Origin: SB21 sp964415295
Lineage (GTDB): Bacteria > CLD3 > SB21
Assembly: GCA_964415295.1 (NCBI GenBank)
Contig: CAYPYN010000009.1
Span: forward strand, 74,932-138,931
Direction of reading: 5' to 3'
DNA: 64,000 bases
Shown here: in pieces, positions 1 through 7,557 of the stretch
Layout of the letters: each line of letters opens with the position of its first letter
Position numbering within the stretch: the first letter of the stretch is position 1
Program-made: the position numbers and the translations under genes
Notes under the pieces: model-generated
The model's input: only the letters and a program-made list of their open reading frames with translations
What the model was told of the DNA's origin: nothing
The model's database searches: none

Positions 1-405
1 GTGAACAACCAAACAAGAACGATAAGAATACGATCAGTGTTCGGTAATCTTACGGAGCGTTTAAAACCCCAGATGTACGGCGAAGTGATTTTCCGGAAGA
101 ATTTGGGCAAACAACTAATGATTCCTGAAGAAGCCGTATTGTTCACAGGAAAAAGAAATATCGTTTGGGTAAAAACCTCAAATGAGCGATTTGAATCCAA
201 AGAGATCACGGTAGGAATTCGTCAGAACGGAAAATATCAAATTCTCTCCGGCTTGTCGGAAGGTGATAAAGTTGCAGTGAGCGGGGGGTTTCTTATCGAT
301 TCGGAAAGTCAGTTGAAGAACGGTAAAGATACGCCGCATCAGCATGTCGACCCTCTGAAGGAGTCCGTTGTAAAGGAGAAAGCAATTGATGAGCATAAAC
401 ATTAA
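1..405 (+). CDS. RND efflux periplasmic adaptor (CusB/HlyD type), C-terminal part
   Basis: C-terminal end of a membrane-fusion (adaptor) protein that would bridge an inner-membrane RND pump and an outer-membrane channel. The visible 134 residues match the end of the barrel and membrane-proximal domains: a TRT-x-R entry, a 'LKPQMYGEV' strand, a 'IPEEAV' strand, and a 'LSGLSEGDKVAVSGGFLIDSESQL' type ending cut here as separate strands. The tail is rich in histidine (HQH near residue 115, HKH at the very end), as in copper/silver/zinc adaptors. The frame is open to the window edge, so the GTG at base 1 is unlikely to be the real start and the gene is truncated by the window. A heavy-metal-associated protein follows 47 nt later, which supports a metal efflux role. 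The metal itself cannot be read from the sequence. Confidence 0.8.
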   Translation: MNNQTRTIRIRSVFGNLTERLKPQMYGEVIFRKNLGKQLMIPEEAVLFTGKRNIVWVKTSNERFESKEITVGIRQNGKYQILSGLSEGDKVAVSGGFLIDSESQLKNGKDTPHQHVDPLKESVVKEKAIDEHKH

Positions 406-451
406 GCCGAATTAACTTCATTTTTCTAAACTCACACAATAGGAGCGCTGT

Positions 452-808
452 ATGAAAACGCTTATTTACCTTGTGATCGCGACGTTGTTCTCTGTTAGGG
501 GGACTCATCTCGTGGCTCAGGAAACAAAAGAATCGAAGACAGAAAACGTGGCAAAAGTTGTAAGCATTGAGGTTCCAACCATCAAATGCGGGTCTTGCGT
601 CAGAACGGTTAGCGAGGCTTTAAAGAAGCTGGATGGAGTGAAAGAAGTAAAAGTCGACAAAAAATCAAAAACAGCTATGGTTCAATATGATGACGCTAAA
701 TTGAAAATTGAAGATATGGAACGTGCCATTGCAAAGGCTGGTTATGATGCCAATGGCGTAAAGCGTGACACAAAAGCGTATGAGGCTTTAGACGACTGCT
801 GCAAGTAA
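452..808 (+). CDS. Periplasmic heavy-metal-associated (HMA) domain protein
   Basis: 118-residue secreted metal-binding protein. Residues 1-22 look like a signal peptide ending near 'VAQ'. A single HMA ferredoxin-like domain follows (about 36-105), with the metal site 'KCGSC' (Cys46 and Cys49) in the usual first loop, and the chain ends in a further Cys-Cys pair. MerP and CopZ-like proteins of this size capture a thiophilic ion and pass it to a transporter. An AGGAG ribosome binding site lies about 6 nt before the ATG. The gene follows the efflux adaptor with a 46-nt gap and is probably in the same operon. Cu(I), Hg(II), Ag(I) or Zn(II) are all possible; the sequence does not decide. Confidence 0.85.
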   Translation: MKTLIYLVIATLFSVRGTHLVAQETKESKTENVAKVVSIEVPTIKCGSCVRTVSEALKKLDGVKEVKVDKKSKTAMVQYDDAKLKIEDMERAIAKAGYDANGVKRDTKAYEALDDCCK

Positions 809-820
809 GAGAAGGGACAT

Positions 821-2521
821 TTATTCAATAAGATGCGGTGCGTTCCAATAGAATTGGGTCAAACCTTTATTGGTTGCAAACCAAACGTAATCTCCGTCAA
901 TCAATATTTGTTTGACCCTCTCGCCCGCAAGCCCGTCCTGAGTTCCATAGTAAACCCATTTCTTCTTTTCCTTCGTGTATTTAAGGACCCCGGAATTGGT
1001 TGCTACCCAGAGATTTGTATTATCGCAGACAGCGTCATTGACTCCCGGCGAGAGATACTGAGTATTGACAGGTATGGATTGCCACAAATGTGTGTGCTTA
1101 TTGTAATGGACAATACCCAACTCCGATGCAAAATAGACATCAGTTGAATCTTCGGCAATCCCTCGAATTTGTTGATCCACAAAGGCCGTAGTTGGTATCT
1201 CAAAGCCCAATGCTGAGTAGTGGGCCAGTGTTTTACCGTCGAGTGCGATGGAAAAAATGCCATTACCCGTCCCTAACCACAGATTTCTGCCGCTGATAAG
1301 CATTTTGAAGGTCGGCGTATTGAATAACTCCGGGATCTCCATTTTAGAGACTACATATTCTTTTTCTTTTGGCCTGGCTACATTAATGCCTTGTTCCGTT
1401 CCTATATAGAGAGTTCGGTTATCCAGGGCCAGCGAATACACGATTGGATGATAAAGGCCGGAATTGGCTCCGTACGTGGTCCAATAATCCATGGACTTTA
1501 TGTTACGAATCAGTCCTTCGCCCGTACCAACCCACAGATTTTCCTTGTCGGTCAGTAAACAATTGACGAATTCCACATTCAGGCCGGAGCGAAAGCCTGA
1601 ATCATAGTAATGAAAAACGTCGTTTTCTTGATTCCACTTAGTCACACCGGAGATTCGGCCGGAATTGTCAAATCCATGGGGAGATCTTAGATTTCCTCCT
1701 GCCCACATGGTGACGTCGTCGAAACAGATGGCCGACACGTCTTCCATCGCCAGGCCATATCTAAGCGGTTCGGCGAGAAACGAGACATTATTGGCCTTCC
1801 AGGTTCCAGCTCCGTTCGTCGTTAGCCACAGATTGCCGAGATGATCATAGCCGTACCACGAAAGGGGGAATTTGCGAAACTCATTATCCACAAACGATTT
1901 TTCATAATCGTCGAAACGAAATCCGGTTTCGGAATTAGTAAAAATATGAGGCAGTTTACCGGGAGGAATAGCCCGAAGCCCAAACCACACCGGTGTTGCC
2001 GTATCGGGTAAATTATCTCTGGTAAAGCCGAATAAGGAATTAGAGGATGAGAGAAAACCCTGGTTTGTTTGAATCCATACTCTGCTGATTTCAAACCCTA
2101 TCGAATGGATTTCCTCATTCAAATGCAGTCCGATTTGAAACAGCGTAGCTGTGGTAAACTGTCTCGAAGCCGGATTGTAGACCTGAAGGCCGGTCTTTGT
2201 GGCCGCCCACAAAAAATCATTCTGCCGGTCAATAGCGACGACCCGTACATCGTTATCGAGCATTCCACTACTGGTGGTCAGCGGATAGTCAAATTGTTTC
2301 TTGACAATATCATACCTCAAAACTCCTCCGGAAGTTGCGATGTAAGCGGTTCTGTATCCGACGGCTACGCATGAGCTGTTGCGGGTCGAAGAAATCGTGA
2401 TCCAGTCACCCGGTTTATAATTGAGTTGAAAGAACACCTTGTCCACATCCTTTTTTACTTGGGAAAAGGCGCTTTCACATACTGACAAATAACTTATAAC
2501 GAGTATCAAGAATGTCTTCAT
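821..2521 (-). CDS. Secreted beta-propeller protein (two-component-regulator-propeller-like repeats)
   Basis: 566 residues with an N-terminal signal peptide (about 1-20, ending 'AFSQ') and then many short repeats of the type 'xxLWVGTxxGLxxY' or 'xVWFATNKGL' (clear ones near residues 100, 330, 365, 415, 505 and 555). These are the blades of the Reg_prop/WD40-like propellers found in the sensor part of hybrid two-component systems. No histidine kinase, Y_Y_Y or DNA-binding domain follows, so this is a free propeller. It lies 4 nt downstream of the sugar-binding lipoprotein on the same strand, so the two are probably co-transcribed and may share a ligand. Function is otherwise unknown. Its 3' end converges on the HMA gene with a 12-nt gap. 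Confidence 0.75.
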   Translation of the reverse strand: MKTFLILVISYLSVCESAFSQVKKDVDKVFFQLNYKPGDWITISSTRNSSCVAVGYRTAYIATSGGVLRYDIVKKQFDYPLTTSSGMLDNDVRVVAIDRQNDFLWAATKTGLQVYNPASRQFTTATLFQIGLHLNEEIHSIGFEISRVWIQTNQGFLSSSNSLFGFTRDNLPDTATPVWFGLRAIPPGKLPHIFTNSETGFRFDDYEKSFVDNEFRKFPLSWYGYDHLGNLWLTTNGAGTWKANNVSFLAEPLRYGLAMEDVSAICFDDVTMWAGGNLRSPHGFDNSGRISGVTKWNQENDVFHYYDSGFRSGLNVEFVNCLLTDKENLWVGTGEGLIRNIKSMDYWTTYGANSGLYHPIVYSLALDNRTLYIGTEQGINVARPKEKEYVVSKMEIPELFNTPTFKMLISGRNLWLGTGNGIFSIALDGKTLAHYSALGFEIPTTAFVDQQIRGIAEDSTDVYFASELGIVHYNKHTHLWQSIPVNTQYLSPGVNDAVCDNTNLWVATNSGVLKYTKEKKKWVYYGTQDGLAGERVKQILIDGDYVWFATNKGLTQFYWNAPHLIE

Positions 2522-2525
2522 GAGG

Positions 2526-3737
2526 TTATCGTGCCATCAAAAGTTTCTGAATACGCAATTGGGCATTCCGCAATGCGTCTTGGGCGTCTTTCTTACCATA
2601 CACGGCCTGCTCGACCTCTTCTTCAATAATATTCTCTATCTTGACCCATTGGGGGTGAAGGGGAGAGGGTTTTGAGGATACCAGCTGATTCCAAAGTATC
2701 TTTTCCATGGGGTTATTGATAAAATAGGGATCATTTTCTGACATTCTCTCTGCAGGCAGCGTGACTTTTGAGACAGAGGCCAATTTTAGGGCATTTTCTT
2801 TCGATACGAGGAAGCGGATGAAGTCCATCGCTAATGTTTTACGGGCTGAGGTGTTATTAATAACCAGATATTCGCCGCCGTAGAAAGAGTAAGGGTTGTG
2901 AGACGAGTCGCACTGCGGAAACAGTATAATGCCGTATTTCAATGCAGGGTTCTGATCATGAATTCTTTTTATCAGCCAACCGCCTGAAAATACGAAACCG
3001 ATGTTTCCTTTTACAAATTCATCATCCAGATTCTTCTGACTTTCAAGAAGGCCGTATTGGCACAACTGTAGATAAGCATTCAAGGCCCTGACATTTTCTT
3101 CAGAATCAATGAAACAGCTGTCACCGTCATGAGATAAGATGGAACCGCCAAAGCTCCAGAAAAAAGGAAGGATCTTTTTGTATAACTGATGAGGTTCCTT
3201 TTTTGTATTGCCAAAGCCGTATATACCCTGTTCGGGGTGATGAACGCGTTTGACGGCTTCCGTTAGTTCTGCCAAAGATCTTATGGAGTCATGGGTCACC
3301 AGGCTCTTGTTATAAAAGATCGCCCGTGTTCCGAGCATCCATGGTATGCCATAAATACGTCCATCAACTGTACAAGATTCCCAACCCAAATACCTGTCGC
3401 GGAAAGGGATGCTTTCATTTGTAATATCTGATAGAGTATTTCTGGATGCAAATTCATACACCCAGTCGGAGCCCAACTCCAGCACATCCGGAGCCCTTCC
3501 TGCAGCAAAAGCCGCCGCGATCTTGTCGTGCCCGCTTGACCAAGTTAATTCCGTCATGTCAATTTTCACATTCGGATGGGACTTTTCGAATTGATTAATC
3601 AATTCTCTGACGATAGGCTTTTGATAAGGCTCGGCCCAGAACTGCCACCAGGTAAGGGTAATCCGATCGGAGGATTCAGGCGAGCAGGAACACAATAGTA
3701 TGAAAAGAAAGACAGATAATGTGTGGTATCGTTTCAC
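2526..3737 (-). CDS. ABC-transporter extracellular solute-binding lipoprotein (family 1, sugar type)
   Basis: 403-residue substrate-binding protein of the MalE/UgpB kind. The start 'MKRYHTLSVFLFILLCSCS' is a lipoprotein signal with a lipobox ending at Cys18. The body has family-1 hallmarks: 'LTWWQFW' in the first strand, 'FEKSHPNVKIDMTELTW', 'AAFAAGRAPDVLELGSDWVYEFA', 'GIPWMLGTRAIFYNK', and the late 'GFVFSGGW' and 'GGEYLVINN' strands. Such proteins deliver an oligosaccharide or glycerol phosphate to a permease pair. No permease or ATPase lies beside it. The only matching component in the window is the lone MalG-like permease at 20906-21685, 17 kb away. The propeller gene follows after 4 nt. 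Confidence 0.85.
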   Translation of the reverse strand: MKRYHTLSVFLFILLCSCSPESSDRITLTWWQFWAEPYQKPIVRELINQFEKSHPNVKIDMTELTWSSGHDKIAAAFAAGRAPDVLELGSDWVYEFASRNTLSDITNESIPFRDRYLGWESCTVDGRIYGIPWMLGTRAIFYNKSLVTHDSIRSLAELTEAVKRVHHPEQGIYGFGNTKKEPHQLYKKILPFFWSFGGSILSHDGDSCFIDSEENVRALNAYLQLCQYGLLESQKNLDDEFVKGNIGFVFSGGWLIKRIHDQNPALKYGIILFPQCDSSHNPYSFYGGEYLVINNTSARKTLAMDFIRFLVSKENALKLASVSKVTLPAERMSENDPYFINNPMEKILWNQLVSSKPSPLHPQWVKIENIIEEEVEQAVYGKKDAQDALRNAQLRIQKLLMAR

Positions 3738-3775
3738 GGTGTGTCATTCAGAATGTATTTGGAATAGAGAAAGGA

Positions 3776-5200
3776 TCAGAACATCTGCTCAATCGTATAG
3801 GCAACACGAAAGCACATCGATTCATCAAAATCCTTTGCGATGATCTGAATGCCGATCGGCATTTGGTCTGAATTTTTGCCGCAGGGCACGCTGATCGCAG
3901 GATTGCCGGCAATATTGATATTGACCGTATACACGTCAGACAGGTACATGGCTAAGGGATCCTGAGTTTTCTCACCGAACTTGAAAGCGACCGTAGGTGA
4001 TGTCGGCGCAACAAGGCAATCGATTTTTTGGCTGAAAACATCCACAAAGTCCTTTTTGATGAGAGTCCGGACCTTCTGAGCCTTGTTGTAATACGCATCA
4101 TAATATCCGGCACTCAATACGTAGGTGCCCAGCATGATCCTTCGCTTAACTTCTTCGCCGAAGGCTTCGCTCCGGCTTTTGACAAAAGTGTCAGAAATGG
4201 TCTTCGCGGCCGAACTCCGATGTGTATACCGAATACCGTCGTATCGGGCAAGATTGGAAGAAGCTTCCGCAGTCACTAGAATATAGTAGGTCGCAATGCC
4301 GTATTCGGTGTGTGGCAGCGATACATCGACGATCTCGGCGCCCTGGCCGGCCAGTTTATCAATAGTCGCATGAACCGATTTTTCTATCTCTTTGTCAAGT
4401 CCCGCGCCAAAATATTCCTTAGGCACACCGATACGCAATCCTTTAACCCCTTGACGCAAAAACATCCCATAGTTTGGAACGGGTGTGCCGGAGCTGGTGG
4501 AATCGTGAGCGTCGAGGCCGGATATAACTTCCGTCAACAGGGCCGTATCCTCGACATTATTGGCAATGGGGCCTATCTGATCAAATGAAGAAGCAAAGGC
4601 CGATAGTCCGTACCTTGAAATCCGTCCGTAAGTGGGTTTGAGACCTACGACACCGCAGAAAGAGGCCGGAAGCCGCACGGATCCGCCTGTCTCGGAGCCA
4701 AGTGCCGCTGTGCTCATGCCCGCAGCGACCGCAACGACACTCCCGCCGCTTGAGCCTCCCGGTACACGCGAGGGATCGTAAGGATTGAGTACATTGCCGT
4801 AAGCGGAATTCTCATTCGAAGATCCCATCGCAAATTCATCCATATTGGCCTTACCGATCACGATGGCGTCCTCGTTTTCCAGTCTTTCAATCACGGTGGC
4901 ATCATACGGTGAAATATAGGATTCCAATATTTTGGAACCGGAAGTGCTTCGTTCATCTCTAACCACAATGGCATCCTTCACAGCGATCACCATGCCGGCC
5001 AATTTGCCGGCCTTTCCCGACTTTAGTCTTTGATCGATCGCTTCGCCGCGTTTCATCAGCTTATTGCGATCGAACACGGTGATAAAGGCATTGAGGTTTC
5101 TTTTCCGCTCGATAGTGTCCAGGTAATTCTCAATCAGCGATCGGCAGGTGATTATGCCATTCTTCAGTTCGACTGATATTTCAGAAAAAGTCTTATTCAA
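3776..5200 (-). CDS. gatA: Asp/Glu-tRNA(Asn/Gln) amidotransferase subunit A
   Basis: 474-residue amidase-signature protein, the glutaminase and amide-transfer subunit of GatCAB that converts Glu-tRNA(Gln) (and Asp-tRNA(Asn)) to the amidated form. The triad is visible: Lys75 in 'AVKD', Ser150 in 'GGSSGG', and nucleophile Ser174 in 'SETGGSVR', a constant offset of 4 from Staphylococcus aureus GatA (79/154/178). The start is TTG at 5200 with GGAG 9 nt upstream; no better ATG exists nearby. gatB and gatC are not in the window. A tRNA-Gln gene, a substrate of this system, lies about 400 bp away on the same strand, though a terminator separates them. Confidence 0.93.
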   Translation of the reverse strand: MNKTFSEISVELKNGIITCRSLIENYLDTIERKRNLNAFITVFDRNKLMKRGEAIDQRLKSGKAGKLAGMVIAVKDAIVVRDERSTSGSKILESYISPYDATVIERLENEDAIVIGKANMDEFAMGSSNENSAYGNVLNPYDPSRVPGGSSGGSVVAVAAGMSTAALGSETGGSVRLPASFCGVVGLKPTYGRISRYGLSAFASSFDQIGPIANNVEDTALLTEVISGLDAHDSTSSGTPVPNYGMFLRQGVKGLRIGVPKEYFGAGLDKEIEKSVHATIDKLAGQGAEIVDVSLPHTEYGIATYYILVTAEASSNLARYDGIRYTHRSSAAKTISDTFVKSRSEAFGEEVKRRIMLGTYVLSAGYYDAYYNKAQKVRTLIKKDFVDVFSQKIDCLVAPTSPTVAFKFGEKTQDPLAMYLSDVYTVNINIAGNPAISVPCGKNSDQMPIGIQIIAKDFDESMCFRVAYTIEQMF

Positions 5201-5234
5201 TGTCGGAGACTCCGTTTATGTCTCGTGTTTAGCA

Positions 5235-5274
5235 GAAAAAATCCCGACCCGCCGACAAGTCGGACGATCGGGAT
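5235..5274 (-). terminator. Rho-independent terminator downstream of tatA
   Basis: On the minus strand an interrupted inverted repeat (ATCCCGA arm at 5268-5274 with TCGGGAT at 5241-5247, inner CCGAC/GTCGG arms) is followed directly by six T residues (5235-5240). It lies 33 nt after the tatA stop codon and before the gatA start, so it should end the tatA transcript. Confidence 0.75.
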
Positions 5275-5306
5275 GCATTATGACAAAAAATTTCTAAAAA
5301 TCCGGA

Positions 5307-5492
5307 TCAGGATTTTTTGTTAGGATCTTCGGTTATTCCTTTTTTGATCTCTTCTTCGGTGGAATGCATGGCACGTTTGAACTCTCTGATGCCTTTTCCC
5401 AGGCCTTGTGCGAATTCCGGAATTTTCTTGGCGCCAAAAAGCACTAACACGGCGATACAAATGACAATAATTTCGGGCATACCTAAATTCAT
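5307..5492 (-). CDS. tatA: Twin-arginine translocase subunit TatA/TatE
   Basis: 61-residue single-span membrane protein of the Tat export pore. It shows the family pattern: short periplasmic N-terminus 'MNLGMPE', one hydrophobic helix (about residues 6-19), the 'FGAKKIPEFAQGLGKGIREFK' hinge and amphipathic helix (the conserved FG and the P-E-x-x-x-x-x-G-K motif), and a charged tail. The ATG at 5492 is preferred over the GTG at 5501 because GGAGG sits 8 nt before it. tatC and tatB are not in the window. The gene has its own terminator downstream and stands alone between that and the tRNA-Gln terminator. Confidence 0.92.
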   Translation of the reverse strand: MNLGMPEIIVICIAVLVLFGAKKIPEFAQGLGKGIREFKRAMHSTEEEIKKGITEDPNKKS

Positions 5493-5574
5493 GAAAAACA
5501 CCTCCGGTTGGAGTTATTAACTAAATTTTTTGCACAACGCAAGATAGGCCATTGTGAAATTAAAAGCAAGAAAT

Positions 5575-5600
5575 AAAAAAGGACAACATATCCGTTGTCC
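5575..5600 (-). terminator. Rho-independent terminator downstream of tRNA-Gln
   Basis: On the minus strand a 7-bp perfect hairpin (GGACAAC / GTTGTCC, 6-nt loop, 5581-5600) is followed by six T residues (5575-5580). It lies 9 nt beyond the 3' end of the tRNA, so the tRNA is a single-gene transcript. Confidence 0.85.
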
Positions 5601-5609
5601 TAGGATTCG

Positions 5610-5680
5610 CTGGAATGCAGGGATTCGAACCCCGATTAATGGATCCAGAGTCCACTGTCCTACCATTGGACGACATTCCA
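5610..5680 (-). tRNA. tRNA-Gln (anticodon CTG)
   Basis: Read on the minus strand this folds into a complete cloverleaf. The 7-bp acceptor stem is TGGAATG/CATTCCA, the D stem GTCC/GGAC, the anticodon stem GTGGA/TCCAT with loop CTCTGGA (anticodon CTG at loop positions 3-5), and the T stem CGGGG/CCCTG with loop TTCGAAT. The discriminator is G and the 3' CCA is not encoded. The anticodon reads CAG, glutamine. In an organism with gatA it would be charged with glutamate first and then amidated. Confidence 0.95.
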
Positions 5681-5691
5681 AAAACCGGAGT

Positions 5692-5720
5692 AATATAGGG
5701 ATTGACATATGAAAATGCAA
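5692..5720 (-). promoter_or_regulatory. Putative sigma-70-type promoter for tRNA-Gln
   Basis: On the minus strand TTGCAT (5715-5720) and TATATT (5692-5697) are 17 nt apart, and the -10 hexamer ends 11 nt before the tRNA. The -10 is strong and the -35 weak. On the opposite strand a perfect TTGACA (5702-5707) could serve apgM, but its -10 partner is poor. Confidence 0.45.
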
Positions 5721-5810
5721 TATTGAAATTTCAAAACTATCCGGCGCTATTGAATCATAACTTTAAAGGAATTATATTCAATGGTCTTACCAAACTTCAA
5801 GAGGCACATC

Positions 5811-7028
5811 ATGAAACACACCGACCTGCTTAAGATGCTTTCTCAAAAAACCGATTCGAAAATTGTACTTTTGGTGATGGATGGACTCGGAGGTATCCGA
5901 ACCGCGGGGCGTCCAAAGACGGAGCTGGAATTAGCTAACATTCCTAACCTCAATAAGCTGGCGAAGGAATCATTGTGCGGACGCATTATGCCGGTTTCGT
6001 ACGGAGTAACACCGGGGAGCGGACCGGCTCATTTTTCACTTTTCGGATATGATCCCACGGACGATCAAATTCAAATCGGCCGCGGTGTGCTGGAAGCGCT
6101 GGGACTTGATATGAAACTTCAAGCCGGCGATGTGGCCACCAGATGTAATTTTGCGACCATTAATAGCGAGGGCCTGTTGACGGATCGGAGAGCGGGGCGC
6201 ATTCCAACGGAAGAATGCGTTAGGCTGTGCGAAATGCTGAGCGCCAAAATCAAAAAGGTTGATGATGTCAAAGTGATAATCACACCCGGGGAACAGTATC
6301 GATTCGTAGTTGTTTTTCGAGGGAAAAAACTGGACGGCCACATCAAAGACACGGATCCTCAGGTGACGGGCGTCAAGGCGCTGCCTGCCGTAGCGGTAAA
6401 CACCGCTTCCAAACGGATGGCGGCCATAGCTAACAAGTTTATAGCTAAAGCCAATCAGGTCCTGAAGAGTGAATCCAAAGCCAATAGCTTGCTGATGCGC
6501 GGTTTCTCCGTCTTGCCACACGTGCCTTCGATGGCCGACAGGTTTGGTATCACGCCGGCCTGCATCGCAAGCTATCCGCTGTACCGCGGAGTTGCCAGTG
6601 TTGTCGGTATGGACGTCTTACCTACGGGAATGGAAATTGCCGATGAATTTCAAACGTTAAGAGAAAATTGGGGGAAATACGATTTCTTCTTTCTTCATGT
6701 CAAGAAGACCGATTCATACGGCGAAGACGGCAATCCGGAAGGAAAGATCAAAATACTGGAAGAGGTGGACAAGCACATACCTATGTTGAGAGAGTTGGGT
6801 CCGGCGGTGATCATGGTAACGGGCGATCACTCCACGCCGCCGCCTATGAAGAGCCACAGCTGGCATCCCGTACCGTTTATGATCCATTCCGATGTCTGCA
6901 GTTATGACGATGCGGCTGCTTTTAATGAAACCGAATGTTCGAAAGGTCAGCTGGGCAATTTCCACTCATATTATATTATGGAACTGGCGCTGGCCAATGC
7001 CGGCAAACTAAAAAAATTCGGAGCGTAG
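5811..7028 (+). CDS. apgM: 2,3-bisphosphoglycerate-independent phosphoglycerate mutase, archaeal (ApgM) type
   Basis: 405-residue member of the alkaline-phosphatase superfamily that interconverts 3- and 2-phosphoglycerate in glycolysis. The metal and nucleophile motifs are visible: 'LVMDGLGG' (Asp24), 'TPGSGPAHFSLFGYDP' with the phosphorylated Ser70, 'FFFLHVKKTDSYGEDGN', and the late 'TGDHSTPP...SHSWHPVPF' metal site. The length fits the ApgM family rather than the roughly 510-residue GpmI. The ATG at 5811 has AAGAGG 6 nt upstream. An in-frame ATG at 5781 would add 10 residues ('MVLPNFKRHI') not expected in the family. A small phosphatase gene follows after 9 nt, so the two are probably co-transcribed. 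Confidence 0.92.
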   Translation: MKHTDLLKMLSQKTDSKIVLLVMDGLGGIRTAGRPKTELELANIPNLNKLAKESLCGRIMPVSYGVTPGSGPAHFSLFGYDPTDDQIQIGRGVLEALGLDMKLQAGDVATRCNFATINSEGLLTDRRAGRIPTEECVRLCEMLSAKIKKVDDVKVIITPGEQYRFVVVFRGKKLDGHIKDTDPQVTGVKALPAVAVNTASKRMAAIANKFIAKANQVLKSESKANSLLMRGFSVLPHVPSMADRFGITPACIASYPLYRGVASVVGMDVLPTGMEIADEFQTLRENWGKYDFFFLHVKKTDSYGEDGNPEGKIKILEEVDKHIPMLRELGPAVIMVTGDHSTPPPMKSHSWHPVPFMIHSDVCSYDDAAAFNETECSKGQLGNFHSYYIMELALANAGKLKKFGA

Positions 7029-7037
7029 AGGATTGTT

Positions 7038-7538
7038 ATGGAGATCTATTTATTACGGCACGGTATTGCGGAGGATATTGGAGGCAAAATAAGGTCCGAT
7101 GCGGCGAGACCTCTGACCGACGAAGGAACAGAGCTGTTGCAGGACGAAGCCAAAGGAATGAAGAGACTCGGGCTGCATTTTAACGTGGTCTTGACGAGTC
7201 CTTTAGTCCGATCGAAACAAACGGCTGAGATCGTGGGCGACGTACTTGATTGCGCCAATAAGATCCACAATTGCCCGGCTTTGGCTATTCCCATGTCGAT
7301 AGCTGATCTGATGCAGAATTTCAAATCCTTTCAAAACGATTATAAGGTACTGCTTGTTGGGCATCAGCCGGATTTGGGAAAACTTGCGGGTTATTTCATC
7401 GGAAACAGCAAACTTTCGCTTGCACTAAAGAAGGGCAGTCTCTGCAAAATAGATGTGGAGCGGCTGACGCCGACGCCTAGGGGAGAACTGAAATGGTATT
7501 TGACGCCCCGCCAGCTTAAACTGATTGGACAATCATAA
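7038..7538 (+). CDS. sixA: SixA-like histidine-phosphatase-superfamily protein
   Basis: 166-residue branch-1 histidine phosphatase. The phosphoacceptor motif is 'LRHG' (Arg7-His8-Gly9), the second catalytic histidine is in 'LLVGHQPDLG', and 'LTSPLVRSKQTAEIV' is the usual arginine-bearing helix. SixA dephosphorylates phosphohistidine on phosphotransfer proteins. Related small enzymes act on other phosphate esters, so the substrate is not certain. It follows apgM by 9 nt and ends 19 nt before the Ppx/GppA gene. The three genes form a phosphate-chemistry operon on the plus strand. Confidence 0.82.
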   Translation: MEIYLLRHGIAEDIGGKIRSDAARPLTDEGTELLQDEAKGMKRLGLHFNVVLTSPLVRSKQTAEIVGDVLDCANKIHNCPALAIPMSIADLMQNFKSFQNDYKVLLVGHQPDLGKLAGYFIGNSKLSLALKKGSLCKIDVERLTPTPRGELKWYLTPRQLKLIGQS

Positions 7539-7557
7539 TAATTTCCGGATCGTTTAT

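Noticed and set aside
5702..5730. TTGACA promoter for apgM
   Set aside because: The -35 is perfect, but the hexamer 17 nt on (GAAATT) matches the -10 consensus at only three positions; noted but not listed.
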